64,000 nucleotides of DNA, taken from Hysterium pulicare CBS 123377 (Eukaryota > Ascomycota > Dothideomycetes > Hysteriales > Hysteriaceae). Numbering within the stretch: the first letter of the stretch is position 1; each line of letters begins with the position of its first letter. Under the pieces are notes generated by a model. It searched no databases and was not told where the DNA came from. It was given only the letters and a program-made list of their open reading frames with translations. The position numbers and the translations under genes are program-made. Where the stretch lies: positions 1 to 64,000 of the forward strand of contig AJFK01000257.1 of assembly GCA_000467715.1 (NCBI GenBank), in the 5' to 3' direction. Shown here in pieces: positions 33,907 to 46,287 of this stretch.

Positions 33907-35682
33907 ATGAATCGGTCATGTATTTGTTTTATTAGCACTACAACATTATTAATCCTCCTAATCTTTCTTCCCGGTTTCTCTTGTTATCCAGCTCCGGCGC
34001 AAACAGGCAACAGCCGTCAACATCACCTCGATTCTCGATCTTCACAATGCGGCTTTGTTGGAAATAATGATATCTATGGCATCGGCATACGCATCGGCAT
34101 ATATTCCCAGTTCCTAGCAGTCTGGTTTGCCAACTATTTCTTGCTTTCTGAAGCGCAAGTCCTCCGAGATACCGTGACAATCTTCAGCATCGCCGTCCTT
34201 GTTGTCACACTTATTTTCGCTGCGAACCCATCGGAGAATTACGCTGTAGAGGCTTTCATTTTATTACAAATACTGGCCTGGTCCTGCATCATAGCTGTCC
34301 GGGCAAAGTCAAGTTATACGAAACTCACGTTCCGCAACACTATTATTCGAATGATTCTCAACCAAGCAATCGATTTTTGTTGTATTAGCTTGCACATCTG
34401 GTTTTGGTGGCGGGGACTTGATCAGATGATAAGAACGCCTTGTGGGACGTACATCATGTATGTGATCAGAACCGACATGTATGGATGGGCAAGAATGGTT
34501 ATGAAAATCCTTTCGGTGTTTGTCCTTTGCGTGCATCTTTACTGGGCGATCATTGAGAGTACCAAGACATGGGGTTTTCTTGTATTAGGGGGGGCAAAAG
34601 ACCAATTCGCGAAGGCCGTAAAAGATTGGGAGAAGAGTACACCCGCAGAGATCCCCACACGAAAAACACTATCCCCTGCGGATGAAGAAGACGTTGAATT
34701 TGGCCGACAGCAAACGTTGGTCAATATACCAATGACACGGATGTGGTCAGCATCTGGTGGTGAATATCCAGGAAACACGGAGCAGTGTCAGTCTGCAGCA
34801 GATTCACCATCAGGAAATTGTGTGGCCGAGAGCTGTGCAAGGAGCTCTGGAGTCGAACAACGCAGTGGAGAGAACACTCCTCCAATTCTACAGGACGTCT
34901 ACCGAGGCGAGGATTATATACGCTACTGTATCTCGTCAAGCCCGCATAATAAATGCAAGGATGACCAGAAGCCCACGCTCTCCATCCTGGCAAGGGACAC
35001 TCTCAGACTCCTTCCTCACTCGAAAATGGCTCTGTCTAGTGCGACACATAGTAATCCGGACCCCAAACCTCCATCATGGGTCAAGTGCCAACTCCGTACC
35101 TGGGCAGCCTTGGTTACCTTTCGATTCAATATGCAGGCTTTCATTTTCTACACCCATCTTCGCCACGCCCAGTTACTAGATCCGTGGAATAGTCCGTATC
35201 AGATCTATACCGCGCTATCCTATCCTTCTAATACTCGGCCATCATCCGCTGCCATCACAATAGCGTCGTGTCTTCAGCTGACCAAGAAGCCGCAGAAGGT
35301 CTGGTTAGGATGGTACTATACCGTGTTCGATCTCGCTATTCACCTAGTAGTAATTCTACAGCTAGAACTCACGATCAGGTGGAATAAGATCGATGGACTT
35401 TCGGGATTAGGCAGCGTCGGGCAGCTTATTCCCTTCATCATCGGTCTTGGAGGATTAACTTTAGTATTGTCAAGATGGATGAAGAATTGGTATAGGCGCA
35501 AGAATGTAAGAACAGATCCTGAAAGCGCTAGAGGCACGAAACCGAACTCGTTAAAAAATAAGGAAGAACCTGACGTAGTTGGATTGGATAGTAAAGTAGT
35601 GAAGACGTATCTGAAGTGGAAAGAGAGGCATGAGGCTTTGCTGAAAGAGGAGGAACGAAGGCGAGTGCTGAGTAGTGGGTAA
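33907..35682 (+). CDS. Multi-pass membrane protein, fungal family of unknown function
   Basis: Single exon, 591 residues. An N-terminal hydrophobic signal or anchor (residues about 7-26) precedes the motif CGFVGNNDIYGIGIRIGIY. The GIGIRIGxY signature recurs in a common family of uncharacterised ascomycete membrane proteins. About six hydrophobic segments follow in residues 60-225: FLAVWFANYFLL, TIFSIAVLVVTLIFA, AFILLQILAWSCIIAV, AIDFCCISLHIWFWW and VFVLCVHLYWAIIE are the clearest. A long hydrophilic loop covers about 235-390, and two more membrane segments lie near 475 and 515 before a charged tail. No transporter signature or catalytic motif was recognised. Confidence 0.78.
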   Translation: MNRSCICFISTTTLLILLIFLPGFSCYPAPAQTGNSRQHHLDSRSSQCGFVGNNDIYGIGIRIGIYSQFLAVWFANYFLLSEAQVLRDTVTIFSIAVLVVTLIFAANPSENYAVEAFILLQILAWSCIIAVRAKSSYTKLTFRNTIIRMILNQAIDFCCISLHIWFWWRGLDQMIRTPCGTYIMYVIRTDMYGWARMVMKILSVFVLCVHLYWAIIESTKTWGFLVLGGAKDQFAKAVKDWEKSTPAEIPTRKTLSPADEEDVEFGRQQTLVNIPMTRMWSASGGEYPGNTEQCQSAADSPSGNCVAESCARSSGVEQRSGENTPPILQDVYRGEDYIRYCISSSPHNKCKDDQKPTLSILARDTLRLLPHSKMALSSATHSNPDPKPPSWVKCQLRTWAALVTFRFNMQAFIFYTHLRHAQLLDPWNSPYQIYTALSYPSNTRPSSAAITIASCLQLTKKPQKVWLGWYYTVFDLAIHLVVILQLELTIRWNKIDGLSGLGSVGQLIPFIIGLGGLTLVLSRWMKNWYRRKNVRTDPESARGTKPNSLKNKEEPDVVGLDSKVVKTYLKWKERHEALLKEEERRRVLSSG

Positions 35683-36742
35683 CGCAGAGCCGATTGTCGC
35701 TGTGTGCAAGGTGGGTGTCGCCCGTCAGTTCGTTTCGTTGTGAAGACATGAATTTCAAACTCTTATTGTTAGAATAAATATGTATTCTTATTCTCTTTAA
35801 CTCTATAACTTTCAAGGCATCACGTCCCTTTTCTGTTTCTCTGCTGAATACTATTCCTTGATGGCGACGTAGATACTTCGGAAATAGCGGCAAATTTCCT
35901 TACTAATCCGACAGTGTTTGTATCCACTACTGAGCTACCCAGATGTCGACTGGGTCACTAGGGGGCCTTACACAATCTGTTCCAGCAAAAAACGCTCTGT
36001 CAGATGAAGGGATTACTTCTTGGAAACTCAAAATGTAGTGAATAACCCCGCATGCTTCTGCCCCACTTATTTAGCTCGTTCCGCTTCATCTAACGTTAGC
36101 CATCTATCACTACGTCTTGACGTCTTGTCAGAAGAGTCGATTCGATTGCCAACCATGGACGTATCCGAGGCACAATCTCACTGCAGGGGGGTACAGGGCG
36201 GCAGAGGCGCCGGGTTAGCGCAGAATGTTCAATTTATATGCTTGAATACTTTGGGCCCTCAAGAATAAAGGTCGAGTAATAGCATGATTCTACCTAGGTA
36301 ACGGCATGCTTGGAATTCAGGCTCATACAAATAAAGCTAGTAAAGTTCGCTAGAAAGTCGTCTCCTATTCATTAGGATTCTTTTGATTTCGATCTTGATC
36401 GCGACCTCCAAAACCTGGAATTGGTAAATCTTACTGTCTAAAGAAACGATAAATGATCGCCGCATACGTCTGCTCATTTCAAATCTGGTAGGATTGATAG
36501 GTATGCCAGCAGCCCTTTCCCTCCGTAGGCAGTTCTAAGCCATATCGGGGTCTTATATCCCACCGCCACATCTTCTCAGGCCCTTCTACCCTTCACTTCC
36601 AATCCTTTTAACATTTATTGACGGCCGGTGGTAACTCATTGCCACATCAACCTCGGCCTCTGCTGAACATTTAACTCACGCCCACAATATACAAAGCCCT
36701 ACTACAACACAATCACCTACCACCGATATTTACTGACTAGTC
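35683..36742. other. Intergenic region, about 1.1 kb
   Basis: This is the 3' flank of the membrane-protein gene and the upstream region of the monooxygenase. An 82-codon ORF near 36020 has no recognisable product. No repeat or RNA gene seen. Confidence 0.45.
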
Positions 36743-38840
36743 ATGGCACCAAACGCTCCACCAAAGATCAACGGCCGCTGGGACTACTCAACGCCAGGCT
36801 CTGAAGGGTACGACATCCCTGATATAGTCTACAATGTAACACCTCCGAATTTTACACACTATGCTACCATCTTAACTAATATCAGGATCCCTCTACTCGT
36901 CGCTTACGTGTCCTCACTATCGGCGCCGGTTTCTCTGGCATTCTCTTAGCGTATCAGTTACAGAAATACTGCCAGAACGTTGAGCATGTGATCTATGAAA
37001 AGAACGCAGATATTGGTGGAACGTGGCTAGAAAACAGGTGTAAGAAGCTTCAAGCACAAGGGACTCATGTCAATACTGACATTCGGTGTCTACCTTAGAT
37101 CCAGGTTGCGCATGTGGTAAGTGAAGCAGGCATTGAAAACGTCTCCCAACTAAAAAAGCAAGATATTCCAAGCCACGCATACACCTATAATTTCGCTTTG
37201 AATCCAGACTGGCCTTGCTTCTTTTCCTATGCACCAGACATCCACAAGTACCTCGGCAAAGTAGTCGACACCTTTGGCCTCAGGAAGTACATGACTTTCA
37301 ATACTATAGTCATCGGTGCTTACTGGCAAGAAGATTCTGGGAAATGGCTTGTGAAACTCCGCCAGACGATTACTGGAACCAATCACTCTCACGACTTCGA
37401 AGAGGAATGTGACCTCCTGCTCTATGCTAACGGACTTCTGGATGAGTCTAAGTGGCCTGATATCGAGGATCTAAATACTTTCAAAGGCAGGGTAGTTCAT
37501 ACCGGGAAATGGCCGGAGTACTATCAGAAGGAGCAATGGAAGAATGACAGGGTAGCCGTTATTGGATCTGGGGCGTCGTCGATTCAAACAGTGCCAAATA
37601 TGCAGCCGCACGCCAAACATTTAGATGTTTTTGTCCGTACTGGAGTCTGGTTTGTTGAAATCGCGAACAATTTCGGACAGAACAAAGAGTATTCCGAAGA
37701 GGAAAAAGACGCTTTTAGGAATGATCCCAAGAGCCTGGTGGCTCATGCCAAGGATATTGAAGGCCAAGTCAATGGACTGTGGAGTCTGTTTCATACGGAT
37801 TCACCAGCTCAGAAGGGCGCGCAGGAGCTGTTCCGTAATCGCATGGCGGAGTTCATAAAAGATGAAAGGTTACTGAAAGAATTCACACCATCATGGGAGG
37901 TTGGATGTGAGTCTTCTCCACTTGTCCACCGATGGTCTTGACTGCTAACGTATACTGGCTTCATCAAGGCCGCCGTGTCACTCCAGGAGATCCATACATG
38001 GAGGCTATCCAGAAGCCAAACGTCGACGTTCATTTCACAGCCGTGAACCGTGTCACCAGGAATGGCGTCGTTGGGCAAGATGGCATAGAGCGAGAGGTTG
38101 ACACGATTGTTTGTGCGACCGGGTTCGACACAACGTACAGACCAAGGTTCCCAGTTGTTGGTAAGAATGGAGTAGATTTGTACGAGAAATGGAGAGAGGC
38201 TCCTGAGAGCTACTTAGGCCTCGGTTGTCCTGGTGAGCCATTTGTGTTACCTTCATGGAAACCTCCGCTGATTTCATCAAGATATGCCTAATTGGATTAT
38301 GTTTATTGGACCGACATGGTAAGTCCCGATGTTACACGACTCAAGTCAACTTAGCTGACGATCGCCAGGCCCGTCGAGAATGGAAGCGTAGCAGGACCAC
38401 TCCTCAGCGTATCAGAATACGCAGTCAAGATCATCAAGAAAATGCAAAGGGAACATATCAAGAGTTGGGTTCCGAAGCAAGACATCACCGACCGATTTAA
38501 CGAGCACGCTCAAGAATGGATCAAGCATACAGTCTGGAAAGAAGACTGCAGGTCTTGGTATAAGAGTAATGACACCGGAAGGGTCAACGCTGTTTGGCCG
38601 GGCTCCTCTCTTCAATATTGTAAGTAAATACTAGCCTTGATGAAGTCATGTAATGCAGCAAAATGTTGACCATAAATAGGCGAAGTCATCGAAACCCCAC
38701 GTTATGAAGACTTTGACATCGAATATATGCATAAGAATCCTTGGGCGCACCTTGGGATGGGATACTCGATGCAAAATACTATTCCGGAGTCAGATCTTTC
38801 TCCATATATTCAAGTAGAGTATATTGATCGCAGTGGCTGA
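36743..38840 (+). CDS. Baeyer-Villiger-type flavin monooxygenase
   Basis: Eight exons (36743-36835, 36886-37039, 37099-37116, 37163-37906, 37969-38232, 38282-38318, 38369-38619, 38680-38840) encode 573 residues. The FAD-binding motif [17 protein letters not shown] and the [16 protein letters not shown] loop lie near the start. The class fingerprint [12 protein letters not shown] (FxGxxxHxxxWP) is at about residue 195. The NADPH motif [11 protein letters not shown] follows, then [16 protein letters not shown]. The enzyme should insert oxygen next to a ketone, or oxidise a related substrate, using NADPH and FAD. The substrate is unknown. The 18-nt exon 3 supplies the YPGCAC cysteines and is a micro-exon; skipping it would remove part of the substrate-side loop. 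The gene looks intact. No polyketide or terpene synthase is nearby. Confidence 0.9.
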
Positions 38841-39371
38841 ATGCTATTGGGCATAAATCTTTGGCGACTGAGGTGAAGGAAGAGAAGGATAAGAAGGAAC
38901 TGGCGGCCGTAGACGTACAGGTAAGATATCCTAAGCCCATGGGGTAAGTTTGAATAAATGAGCTAACGGATTAAAGCGTATGAGCCGTCTTTAAGAACCC
39001 TCAAGCTTCTTTAAAGATATAGTGAGATACTCGAAGTTGGCGGAAGAAACGATGCTACAGTGGTCTAGACCCAAGATAGTTTAGCGCAATATCACGCAGA
39101 CTTAATCCTTCTGAGTTTCATCTCTTTACACATTTCCATAAATACACTCTGGACTCAATTTATGGGCCCTCACAACCCACCGCATTTTCTAAGTACGAAA
39201 ATGCCATACTTGCCGAACTGTCCTCCCCACATCCTTATTCGTTCAGGTCCATGACGTCGTAGATTTCCAACACTCAGAGTCCCTTCCATATTTTACCTCT
39301 AACCCAAGTAGTCATTTCATATCGAGATATCTTCCCTTCTGTATCTCCGTTTTCTATCCTCAACCTGCAAA
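38841..39371. other. Intergenic region
   Basis: This region lies between the monooxygenase and a membrane-protein gene on the same strand. No gene seen. Confidence 0.5.
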
Positions 39372-40499
39372 ATGCCCGTTCAAACCCTTGGTGACTACAG
39401 CGGCGCCGTCCTCTTCCTCTCCTATATTTTGGCCGCCCTCTGCCTAACTACCCACATAATCTTCTCCCTCATCCAACAATATAGAAAACAATCCTCTAGT
39501 CTATTTCCGCAAATCAAGCGCCAACTCCTCATCTTTTCACTCCTCGCCCTGCTTTCTTTCTCGGTACTTTCCTACAACATGCTTTCCTTTCTCATCGACT
39601 CCTACACCATTTGGACATGGGACAATAACGGCCTTCCTTCTTATCGTTCCAATGCGGATTTTACAACCAATTTATGGCGTTGGATGCTCGACACATCGCT
39701 CTTCGAATCCTTCGCTTGGGACCTCATCACCGAGCAACCGGTCTGGTATTGGACACGGCTATCCCTACTCGCTACCTTTTTCTGGAATATGTGGATTGCA
39801 TCATCGGGTAAGTTTAGATACATTCTATGTCTTTCATATAGTTCAGACGAAGGAGGTAAGATATGCATCAGGTGATCGATTTTTTCCGGACATGGACGTC
39901 TCATCTACGAATTGAAGTATGGTAGGGGTTGGTAATGAACGGTGAATGCTGACTTGCGCTTCTTCTACACAGCGAAGAAACACGGCTTGGGAGCCCGAGA
40001 TATATGGCCCTACATATGCCTCAGCCAAATCCTCCCAATCTCCTTCACAGGCACTTTATGGCTGACTCAACGCCTGCTACTCCCATCAAATCGGGCCCAA
40101 GACAAGGTATTGCCAAAGCCCTCTCAAGACCCAACACCCCGAGACCGACGCTGGTGGATCCCAGCTGACATCCTCCCAATCCTCTTCTTCGTTCTGCTCG
40201 GCGCATTCCAAAATTACTCTGATACTCTACTTTTCATGCCGCTTCTGCTGGCTACTAGGATTTTCTTGCTGGTGCCTTACGCATTCGATTTCATAGAGAA
40301 CTTTGAGGCGAAGGGATTGGCGCCCGCTGTGGCGGTTATTATGGGTTTCATGATCGGAGTGGGGTTACGAGGAGAAGGGAATTCAATACTACATATTTTG
40401 GAGAGCGTGAATGAGAATTGGGCTGTTAAGGCTTTGGGGTGGGATTTTTTGGTCGGTGGTTTGGTTGTGGTGGTTTGGGGGTTACGGGAGAGGATTTGA
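39372..40499 (+). CDS. Multi-pass membrane protein of unknown function
   Basis: Two exons (39372-39807, 39973-40499) separated by a 165-nt intron encode 320 residues. About eight hydrophobic segments are visible, including VLFLSYILAALCLTTHIIF, LLIFSLLALLSFSVLSYNML, LSLLATFFWNMWIA, ILPISFTGTLWLTQRLLL, ADILPILFFVLLGAF, FMPLLLATRIFLLVPYAF, AVAVIMGFMIGVGL and FLVGGLVVVVWGLRERI. The joined frame reads WIASSAKKHGLGARDIWPY across the splice. This pattern occurs in uncharacterised fungal integral membrane proteins. No transporter or enzyme motif is recognised. It lies downstream of the monooxygenase on the same strand, but a functional link is not supported. Confidence 0.75.
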
Positions 40500-42270
40500 T
40501 GTGGTCATGAATATATCAAGTTCTTTAGAGTACATGATATGAACAATAAGACGCCCAGCATCTTATGTGTTGATTGCTGGATAAGAGTGAACATGCTGTG
40601 AGGCAGGAGTTGACCTACCAATTTCGGTGGCATCACTCACCACGGATGACTCAGGCTTTAGGAGAGACCGCAAAATAAATTAGCTTCATGACGCAGGTTT
40701 TTAAAAAAAGACAAGGCTTATCTTTCCCATCTTGAGAAGTTGGAAGTGACCTTAGTCGATGCGACTCTGATGTTGTAGGTTGCTGAAGTTTGCTAAGAGC
40801 CAAGACCTTCCGCAACCTTCCGCCAAGGCTATTCCCCTTCAGCTCTAGTTTCTGTCATCCGTCCGACCTCATCAACAATCGAAATCTCAACATGATCTAC
40901 ATAAAACACTTCCATTGCAATGAAAGCCTTTTTAAGTACGAATGATGTGATACCAGACTCATTCTCAATGATAAATTTCCCTCAAACCGAAAATTTCGCG
41001 GCGAAGGCGGCGGCATCAACCTCCCAAGCATGCAAGATGAATGACGACGAAGATCATCTCTATACTGGTTTATGAGTGACGGGGCGAGGAAATAGCTATT
41101 TAGCACGAAGTCGGTGAACTCAAGAGAATGGAGCAATACAAGACTCATCATCAATCTGCCGTGCGAAGCTTCCACGCAATGGAGTCAACGCTGTTAGTAT
41201 ATCACGATCTCCTCAATCTGTACTATCACGACAGCTCGTCCTTCTTTTATAAACATACATACGTTCCTTTCTGTAATACATCTTTTCAAGACAGTTTGCC
41301 CATGTGAGACGTGAAAGATGAAAAGATCACCATTCCGCGTCTTGCTTAGTGCGCTCTTCTCTTTATTTTCAAGTCGATCACGCGACACGTGGTGAATACC
41401 TAGATATGCTTTTAACAATTTACATGTACTGACGTTCATAGAACATACGTGAACACTTACACCACACCCCGCGTACCAGCTTCTGGCCGACAGGAAGGTC
41501 TGCTCTACGATCTTCGCGGCGTATGTGCATTCTGGAGGAAATGATGATCATGCGCTATGCAATGAATCTATTCAGAAAGAGAGTGCGCGATTATACCGCT
41601 CTATCAGTCGTGGGCGTCTTTATCGTGGCACGTGGGTGAGCGAAAAGAACGAAACCGCACACCACGCACGGGCCCCGCAAAGTGAAAGCAAATGGCAATG
41701 CAACAACGCCTATATATATTTAATAACTTCCCAGTTCTTCCACTTAGAAATTGGGATGCTTTAGCGGGCAAACGAGTTGATTGAGCATTTCAACCTCACA
41801 TGGACGTTACCTTTCGGGGTCTGCGAGTCTATCTGCCAGCTGTTAGAGACGTTCGAGGGTTCGACGCTCCTTGCCTGCACAAAGTAACTTCGGTCATCAG
41901 TCCCAATTTATACCTAAGGATAAACGGCCGCTTCTGGTTCAGTTTCCCTGACAAATATATTCTCTAGACAGAACTGCAGAGAATAGTTGGGTTTTTGCCA
42001 TTTTTTATTTCATTTTTGATTAGAGTGAGTGAGTGAGTGAGTGACATCATTTCCCATTACATGGCAACGTCATCTATTCCCTAATCACTCTGTGCAATTC
42101 GCTTTTCTTCCTTTTCCTAAGCTCGGGTCTTTGTTGCGTTTGACACATTCCTTTGCGCAGCTTCTTTACAAATCACAACTCTGGCCTTCATAATAAATAC
42201 ACACGACCCCGCACTCTCGGGCTATCAAAACCAAAGGCAGCATTGGCTCCGGCGACGTCCGTAGTTGGAT
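40500..42270. other. Gene-poor region, first part
   Basis: Short ORFs here lack family resemblance. A minus-strand open stretch at 40850-41000 has protein-like composition, but its frame meets a stop upstream with no clear splice. A 38-codon plus-strand ORF at about 41525, followed by a GTGAGC donor-like site, is equally unsupported. It contains the GAGT microsatellite listed separately. Confidence 0.4.
42023..42044. repeat. (GAGT)5 tetranucleotide microsatellite
   Basis: Five perfect GAGT units followed by GA, in the gene-poor region. Confidence 0.95.
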
Positions 42271-42840
42271 ATGAAGGAAGAAGGGAGACGGACTGGTTTC
42301 AACCTCAGAAGCCTACGCCTGGCATATGCCACTGCAATGGACACAGGAAGTAATCTAGTTTTCACGGTCGTCAAAGGCGAACTAATCCATCGTTTTCCAT
42401 CTTCTCTCCATGCTCCGTCTTCACCTACACCTCCCCAGTCATCCTATCATACACACCGTGCCAGCCAAAGAAAGGTAGCTTATCTTAATGACAAGCAAAT
42501 TGATGAATTGTAAGATAGGAAAATGAGGACAGTTTATGATCTCCATTACTCCGAGAAGTGAACATGATGTTGATCACGATTAAACAGGCCACACGCAAGA
42601 GACCTATGTTCCCTCTTACTTCATCTTTCTCCGAATTTTAGATCCTTGGAAGTTGACCAAGTCCCGCTACCTTCAAAATCCAACGCCAAAAACAACATCA
42701 AAGACCCACCTCAACAAATCGTGCCACCTCAGGAATCAGAGCCTCAGCCACAACATTCGCTAGCACCAATCCCTCACCCGGGGCCCATCAAAAACGCAAG
42801 TATAACAAGACTAGCGCGACCCAGACCGCGTAACAGATAA
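42271..42840 (+). CDS. Candidate small Pro-rich protein, two exons
   Basis: Tentative model 42271-42509 joined to 42642-42840, 145 residues. A GTAAGA donor and a TTTTAG acceptor preserve the frame and read KQIDELSLEVDQVPLPSK across the join. The second exon is Pro/Gln-rich and ends in RPRPRNR. No domain was recognised. The start is uncertain; the ATG at 42337 is an alternative. The gene is supported only by splice signals and open frame. Confidence 0.3.
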
Positions 42841-43836
42841 AAAAACAACATCTCGACAGGCCAAACCCCCCAATAAAGTAAACCGAAGTCCCAACCCGCA
42901 CCAAGAAACTTTCAACCGATTCCGACAAAAGCAGAAGAGCAAAGCCCATGCGCAGAGCCCAGCGCATCGAGTCTGGTATACCACGCAACATTCGCCATGG
43001 CGTTCGAATCACGCACTTTCGTACCCGAGATGCACGGGGGAGAAGTGCTGCTCGAGGAGCTCTAGGATGCTTTTGCTCCGGGGCACTCTGCATGGGACAT
43101 GGCAAATTGATGACTATACATCGAATGTGAAGTAGCGAGTCTACGGACGGGAGACTCAAACTACGGAATGATCAGGTCTTCGTATGAGGTCCTTGCCGTT
43201 GGGATGTTGGAATGGGGTGTCTATTTTGGATGGCGGGTTTTCTGGTGCCGTTGTGGGATGTGACGAAGATGAGGCAGACGAATCAGGGCAATTGAGGTAT
43301 TGTGGTAGGCTCACTGATGTACTCTTAGGTGGTGGGTATCTGTGCTGATTATATCGCCCAAGGTTGCTGCGGTTTGTGTGATCGCATTCTCGGATTGCAT
43401 CCTCCTTTACGCGCTGAGTGTTATTCAGCTTTGGTCTAGAGCATGGTTATGCAGAAAGATGCTTTAGGCTTTGGGGGATGGTGTTGTATAATAGATGTGT
43501 ACGTGCCATGCTCAATTCAACCGGGTCGGCCACGTTGGACTGCTAAGCACATGCCCAAGATCGAAGTAAGTCGGAGAGGCAGATCTGGCAACACGAGTCG
43601 CTATTTTGGCCTTTCAGAAGTTTCATTAAATATATAATACAATGGTAAGGATTCACCTTAAGACCTCCTTACTTTTTGTGTCCATTCGCCCGCCCCATCA
43701 GCGACTGTCTGGAGATGACCAGTACAAGAACGCCGGGTGCTCAAAAACAAACCCTTTTCAACAGGATGCCATGGATAAGAAAGATATCGTGCCAAGTGTA
43801 TGCTCACCTTCTTCAACCCCTCACCTACCACTCTCA
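42841..43836. other. Gene-poor region, second part
   Basis: This lies downstream of the Mam3 gene's stop. A 123-codon minus-strand ORF at 42788-43159 has two hydrophobic stretches but no recognisable family. Nothing else seen. Confidence 0.4.
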
Positions 43837-46287
43837 TCAACTCTTACTACCGCCCAGAAGCGGCGCCGACTCCTCGTTTCCGTTTCCATTTCCGTTCTCA
43901 CTCTTATTCTTCTTCTTGTGGGCCCTCTTCTTTCTCTTCTTCTTGCCTTCTTTGTGCCCCTCTCCGTCGTCTCCCTTCCCAGCCTTCTCCGTATCATCCC
44001 CGTCAGGCCCGTCACCGTGGCTGTCCCCACTACTGCCCTGCGCTTTTGCCTCCGAATCACTTGAGCTAGTCGTTTCAAGTACCATTTTCTTAACCCCACC
44101 CATGTCTACAATGTTCTCCGTGATGCTACCACTCCTCGCCGTCGTCCTCTTCTTCGGCGGACTTCGAGAACGTGAGTGTAGCGATCCTATCGTACTCTCT
44201 GATCTTGTACGTTGATCTAATGGCCTATTATCGATGACGATTTTGTCGTTTCCGTCCTGGGGCTTCCACCCCGGTGATACGCCTTGGGAGGGGTCGCGGT
44301 TTGCAGAGTTTGTTTGACCATCGCCGTTTGTTCTGGATTGAAACCATTGCTGATTGCTGTTGGTGGACATGGTCCCGTAACCTACAGCGACAGAATGAAC
44401 GCCATCGCTTGCTTCGCGGCCGGCAGAATCTAGAAGGCCTTCACCGACACCGCCTTGTGGTGCAGTTTGCGGCGTGCTGACGTTGCCGTCCTTCGGTTGT
44501 ACAAAGTTTTCTGGGATAGTGTTGGGAATGCCTGGTTTAATCTTGACGGTATTGATACGAGTTTGCTTTGGTCTGGCGGCAACATTTGAGGGACCAAGGT
44601 GTTTGAGGTGTTTCCGGATTTCTGGGTCGTCACTTCTGAGGGCGAGGGGACTCGAGCGATCCATTGAGCCTGTTCCGCTGCTACGTCGTCGCATTAAGAA
44701 GGTGGCCTTTTTGGGGCTTGTACCTAGCTCCGATACATTTGATGGTTTTCGATGTTCGGAGCTATCATCTCCTCGCTGCTTGTTTTCTGGCGAGCGTAGT
44801 GTCTCATGTTTGTCTTCTGGAGAGTGGGCGTTGTCGGCGACAACTTCACCTTTAGGGACGCGTGTTCGTGGCGCAGGCGCCATTCGTCGTATGGCTTTAT
44901 GAACATCAACGAAAACGTCGGACTCGTCGATGATCTCCCTGTAAAGAATTAGAAATCAGGGCCCGCTACAAGCTCAGAGCCGGATTATGAAACTTACTCT
45001 CCAATGAGCTCTTCTATGACATCTTCGAGGGTTAAAACGCCAAGTGCACCATATGATTCTCCGGGGAAATCGGAGACGAGCACCATATGTGACTTCCCTT
45101 CTTGAAAGAAGTTGACAATATCCAAGCAACTAGTTTCCGGTCGGGTCTCGGGCAATGTTGCTAGCGCAAAGTCTCTTACTCGAAGGGCATCTTCTGGATC
45201 ATAAGTAATCAACATCTTGACGAGAAGCATGCCAACAAAATTCCGGGAATCGTCGGGTGCATAGATAGGTATCCTAGAATATCCGGCGGATAAGATTATA
45301 TCCATCATCTTTTCATCCAGGACGGTGTCTGCAGACAAGGTAAAAACATCGTTCATTGGCGTCATGATAGCTCCGACGGGCTTGTCCTTGAGGTCCAACA
45401 CGGCGCTGATGATAGTGACCTCATCTTGATTGAGACGCTCATCATTGGTCCCCAATGACTTATGTAGTGTGACCAATGTCTTCAATCCAGCCTTCTTGTA
45501 TGTTGTTCCATGGTCCTCGCCGAGTAACCAGTCTAGCAATTTGGCCGTGGGCCAAGCAACAGGAGCCAGGATCCACATGAGAGCAAGTACGAAGGGAGAC
45601 ATCCAGGCCCCGATGGGTAAGCCGTGACGAACGCATATCGACTGGGGAGCAATCTCGCCGAATATGACTGGTCAAAGTCAACCAATGTAATCCAAGTCAG
45701 GAAGGACAGAGCATACCAATGAGGACAGTACTTCCAAGGACAGCAGGCCAACCGCCACCAAGCGATCGATCAAGTACAATAGGCAAAGTTTCGTTGGTGA
45801 TGACATTACCGAGAAGGAGTGTAACCAGGACCCAATGTTTTCCTCTATTCAATAGCTTTAGGACCTTCTTCGCATGCTTTCGCTCGGAGCCCTCCCCGGA
45901 GGTAGCGATGACTTGCAGATACAGCTCATCTTGACCCATCAAACTAGGGAGCAGAGTATGTTAGCATGATCAATGTGGAATACGGGTCGTAAGGGCGGCG
46001 TACGCAATGGTCAGACCAGCGAAAGCCCCTCCGAGCAAAACCAGAGCGACGGCGGTGCCCAAGTAACCCCATAGACCCGGATCGCCGGCAGGCTTTGGAG
46101 AGACTTCTTCAAGACCATGTATCTGATGCTTCTTGAATAGCTGGTGGTCGTAAGGGAAGGCGCGTGCGATTGACGAATTTGCGAGAAGGCAGAGAAGAGT
46201 GATTAAGGTGTTTACGATAGCTTTGGATGGCGTTGATCCATTGTGAGAGCGGAAGGAACGGAAGGCAAGGCTCGTGGCCAGAGCCAT
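43837..46287 (-). CDS. MAM3: CNNM/Mam3 family membrane protein with CBS domains
   Basis: Four exons (46004-46287, 45717-45943, 44998-45667, 43837-44938) encode 760 residues. An N-terminal signal-like segment is followed by the DUF21/CNNM transmembrane domain (about 60-230), with [15 protein letters not shown] and [10 protein letters not shown] as its landmarks. A CBS-domain pair (about 250-390) includes [34 protein letters not shown] and [18 protein letters not shown]. The last 360 residues are disordered, with a lysine-rich stretch [16 protein letters not shown] near the end. Yeast Mam3 is a vacuolar membrane protein that affects manganese and other divalent-cation balance, and CNNM proteins act in magnesium homeostasis. 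The same is inferred here. The ATG at 46287 is used; an upstream TTG is ignored. Confidence 0.92.

Noticed and set aside
41821-41870. GGTTCGACGC, resembling a tRNA B box
   Set aside because: The flanking bases do not form a five-pair T stem, and no A box or acceptor stem was found.
42788-43159. 123-codon minus-strand ORF with two hydrophobic stretches
   Set aside because: No family, and it overlaps the end of the plus-strand candidate. Not enough to call a gene.
43642-44215. Overlapping plus-strand ORFs of 140 and 179 codons with hydrophobic stretches
   Set aside because: They are antisense to the lysine- and charge-rich tail of Mam3. The hydrophobicity is the complement of that tail.
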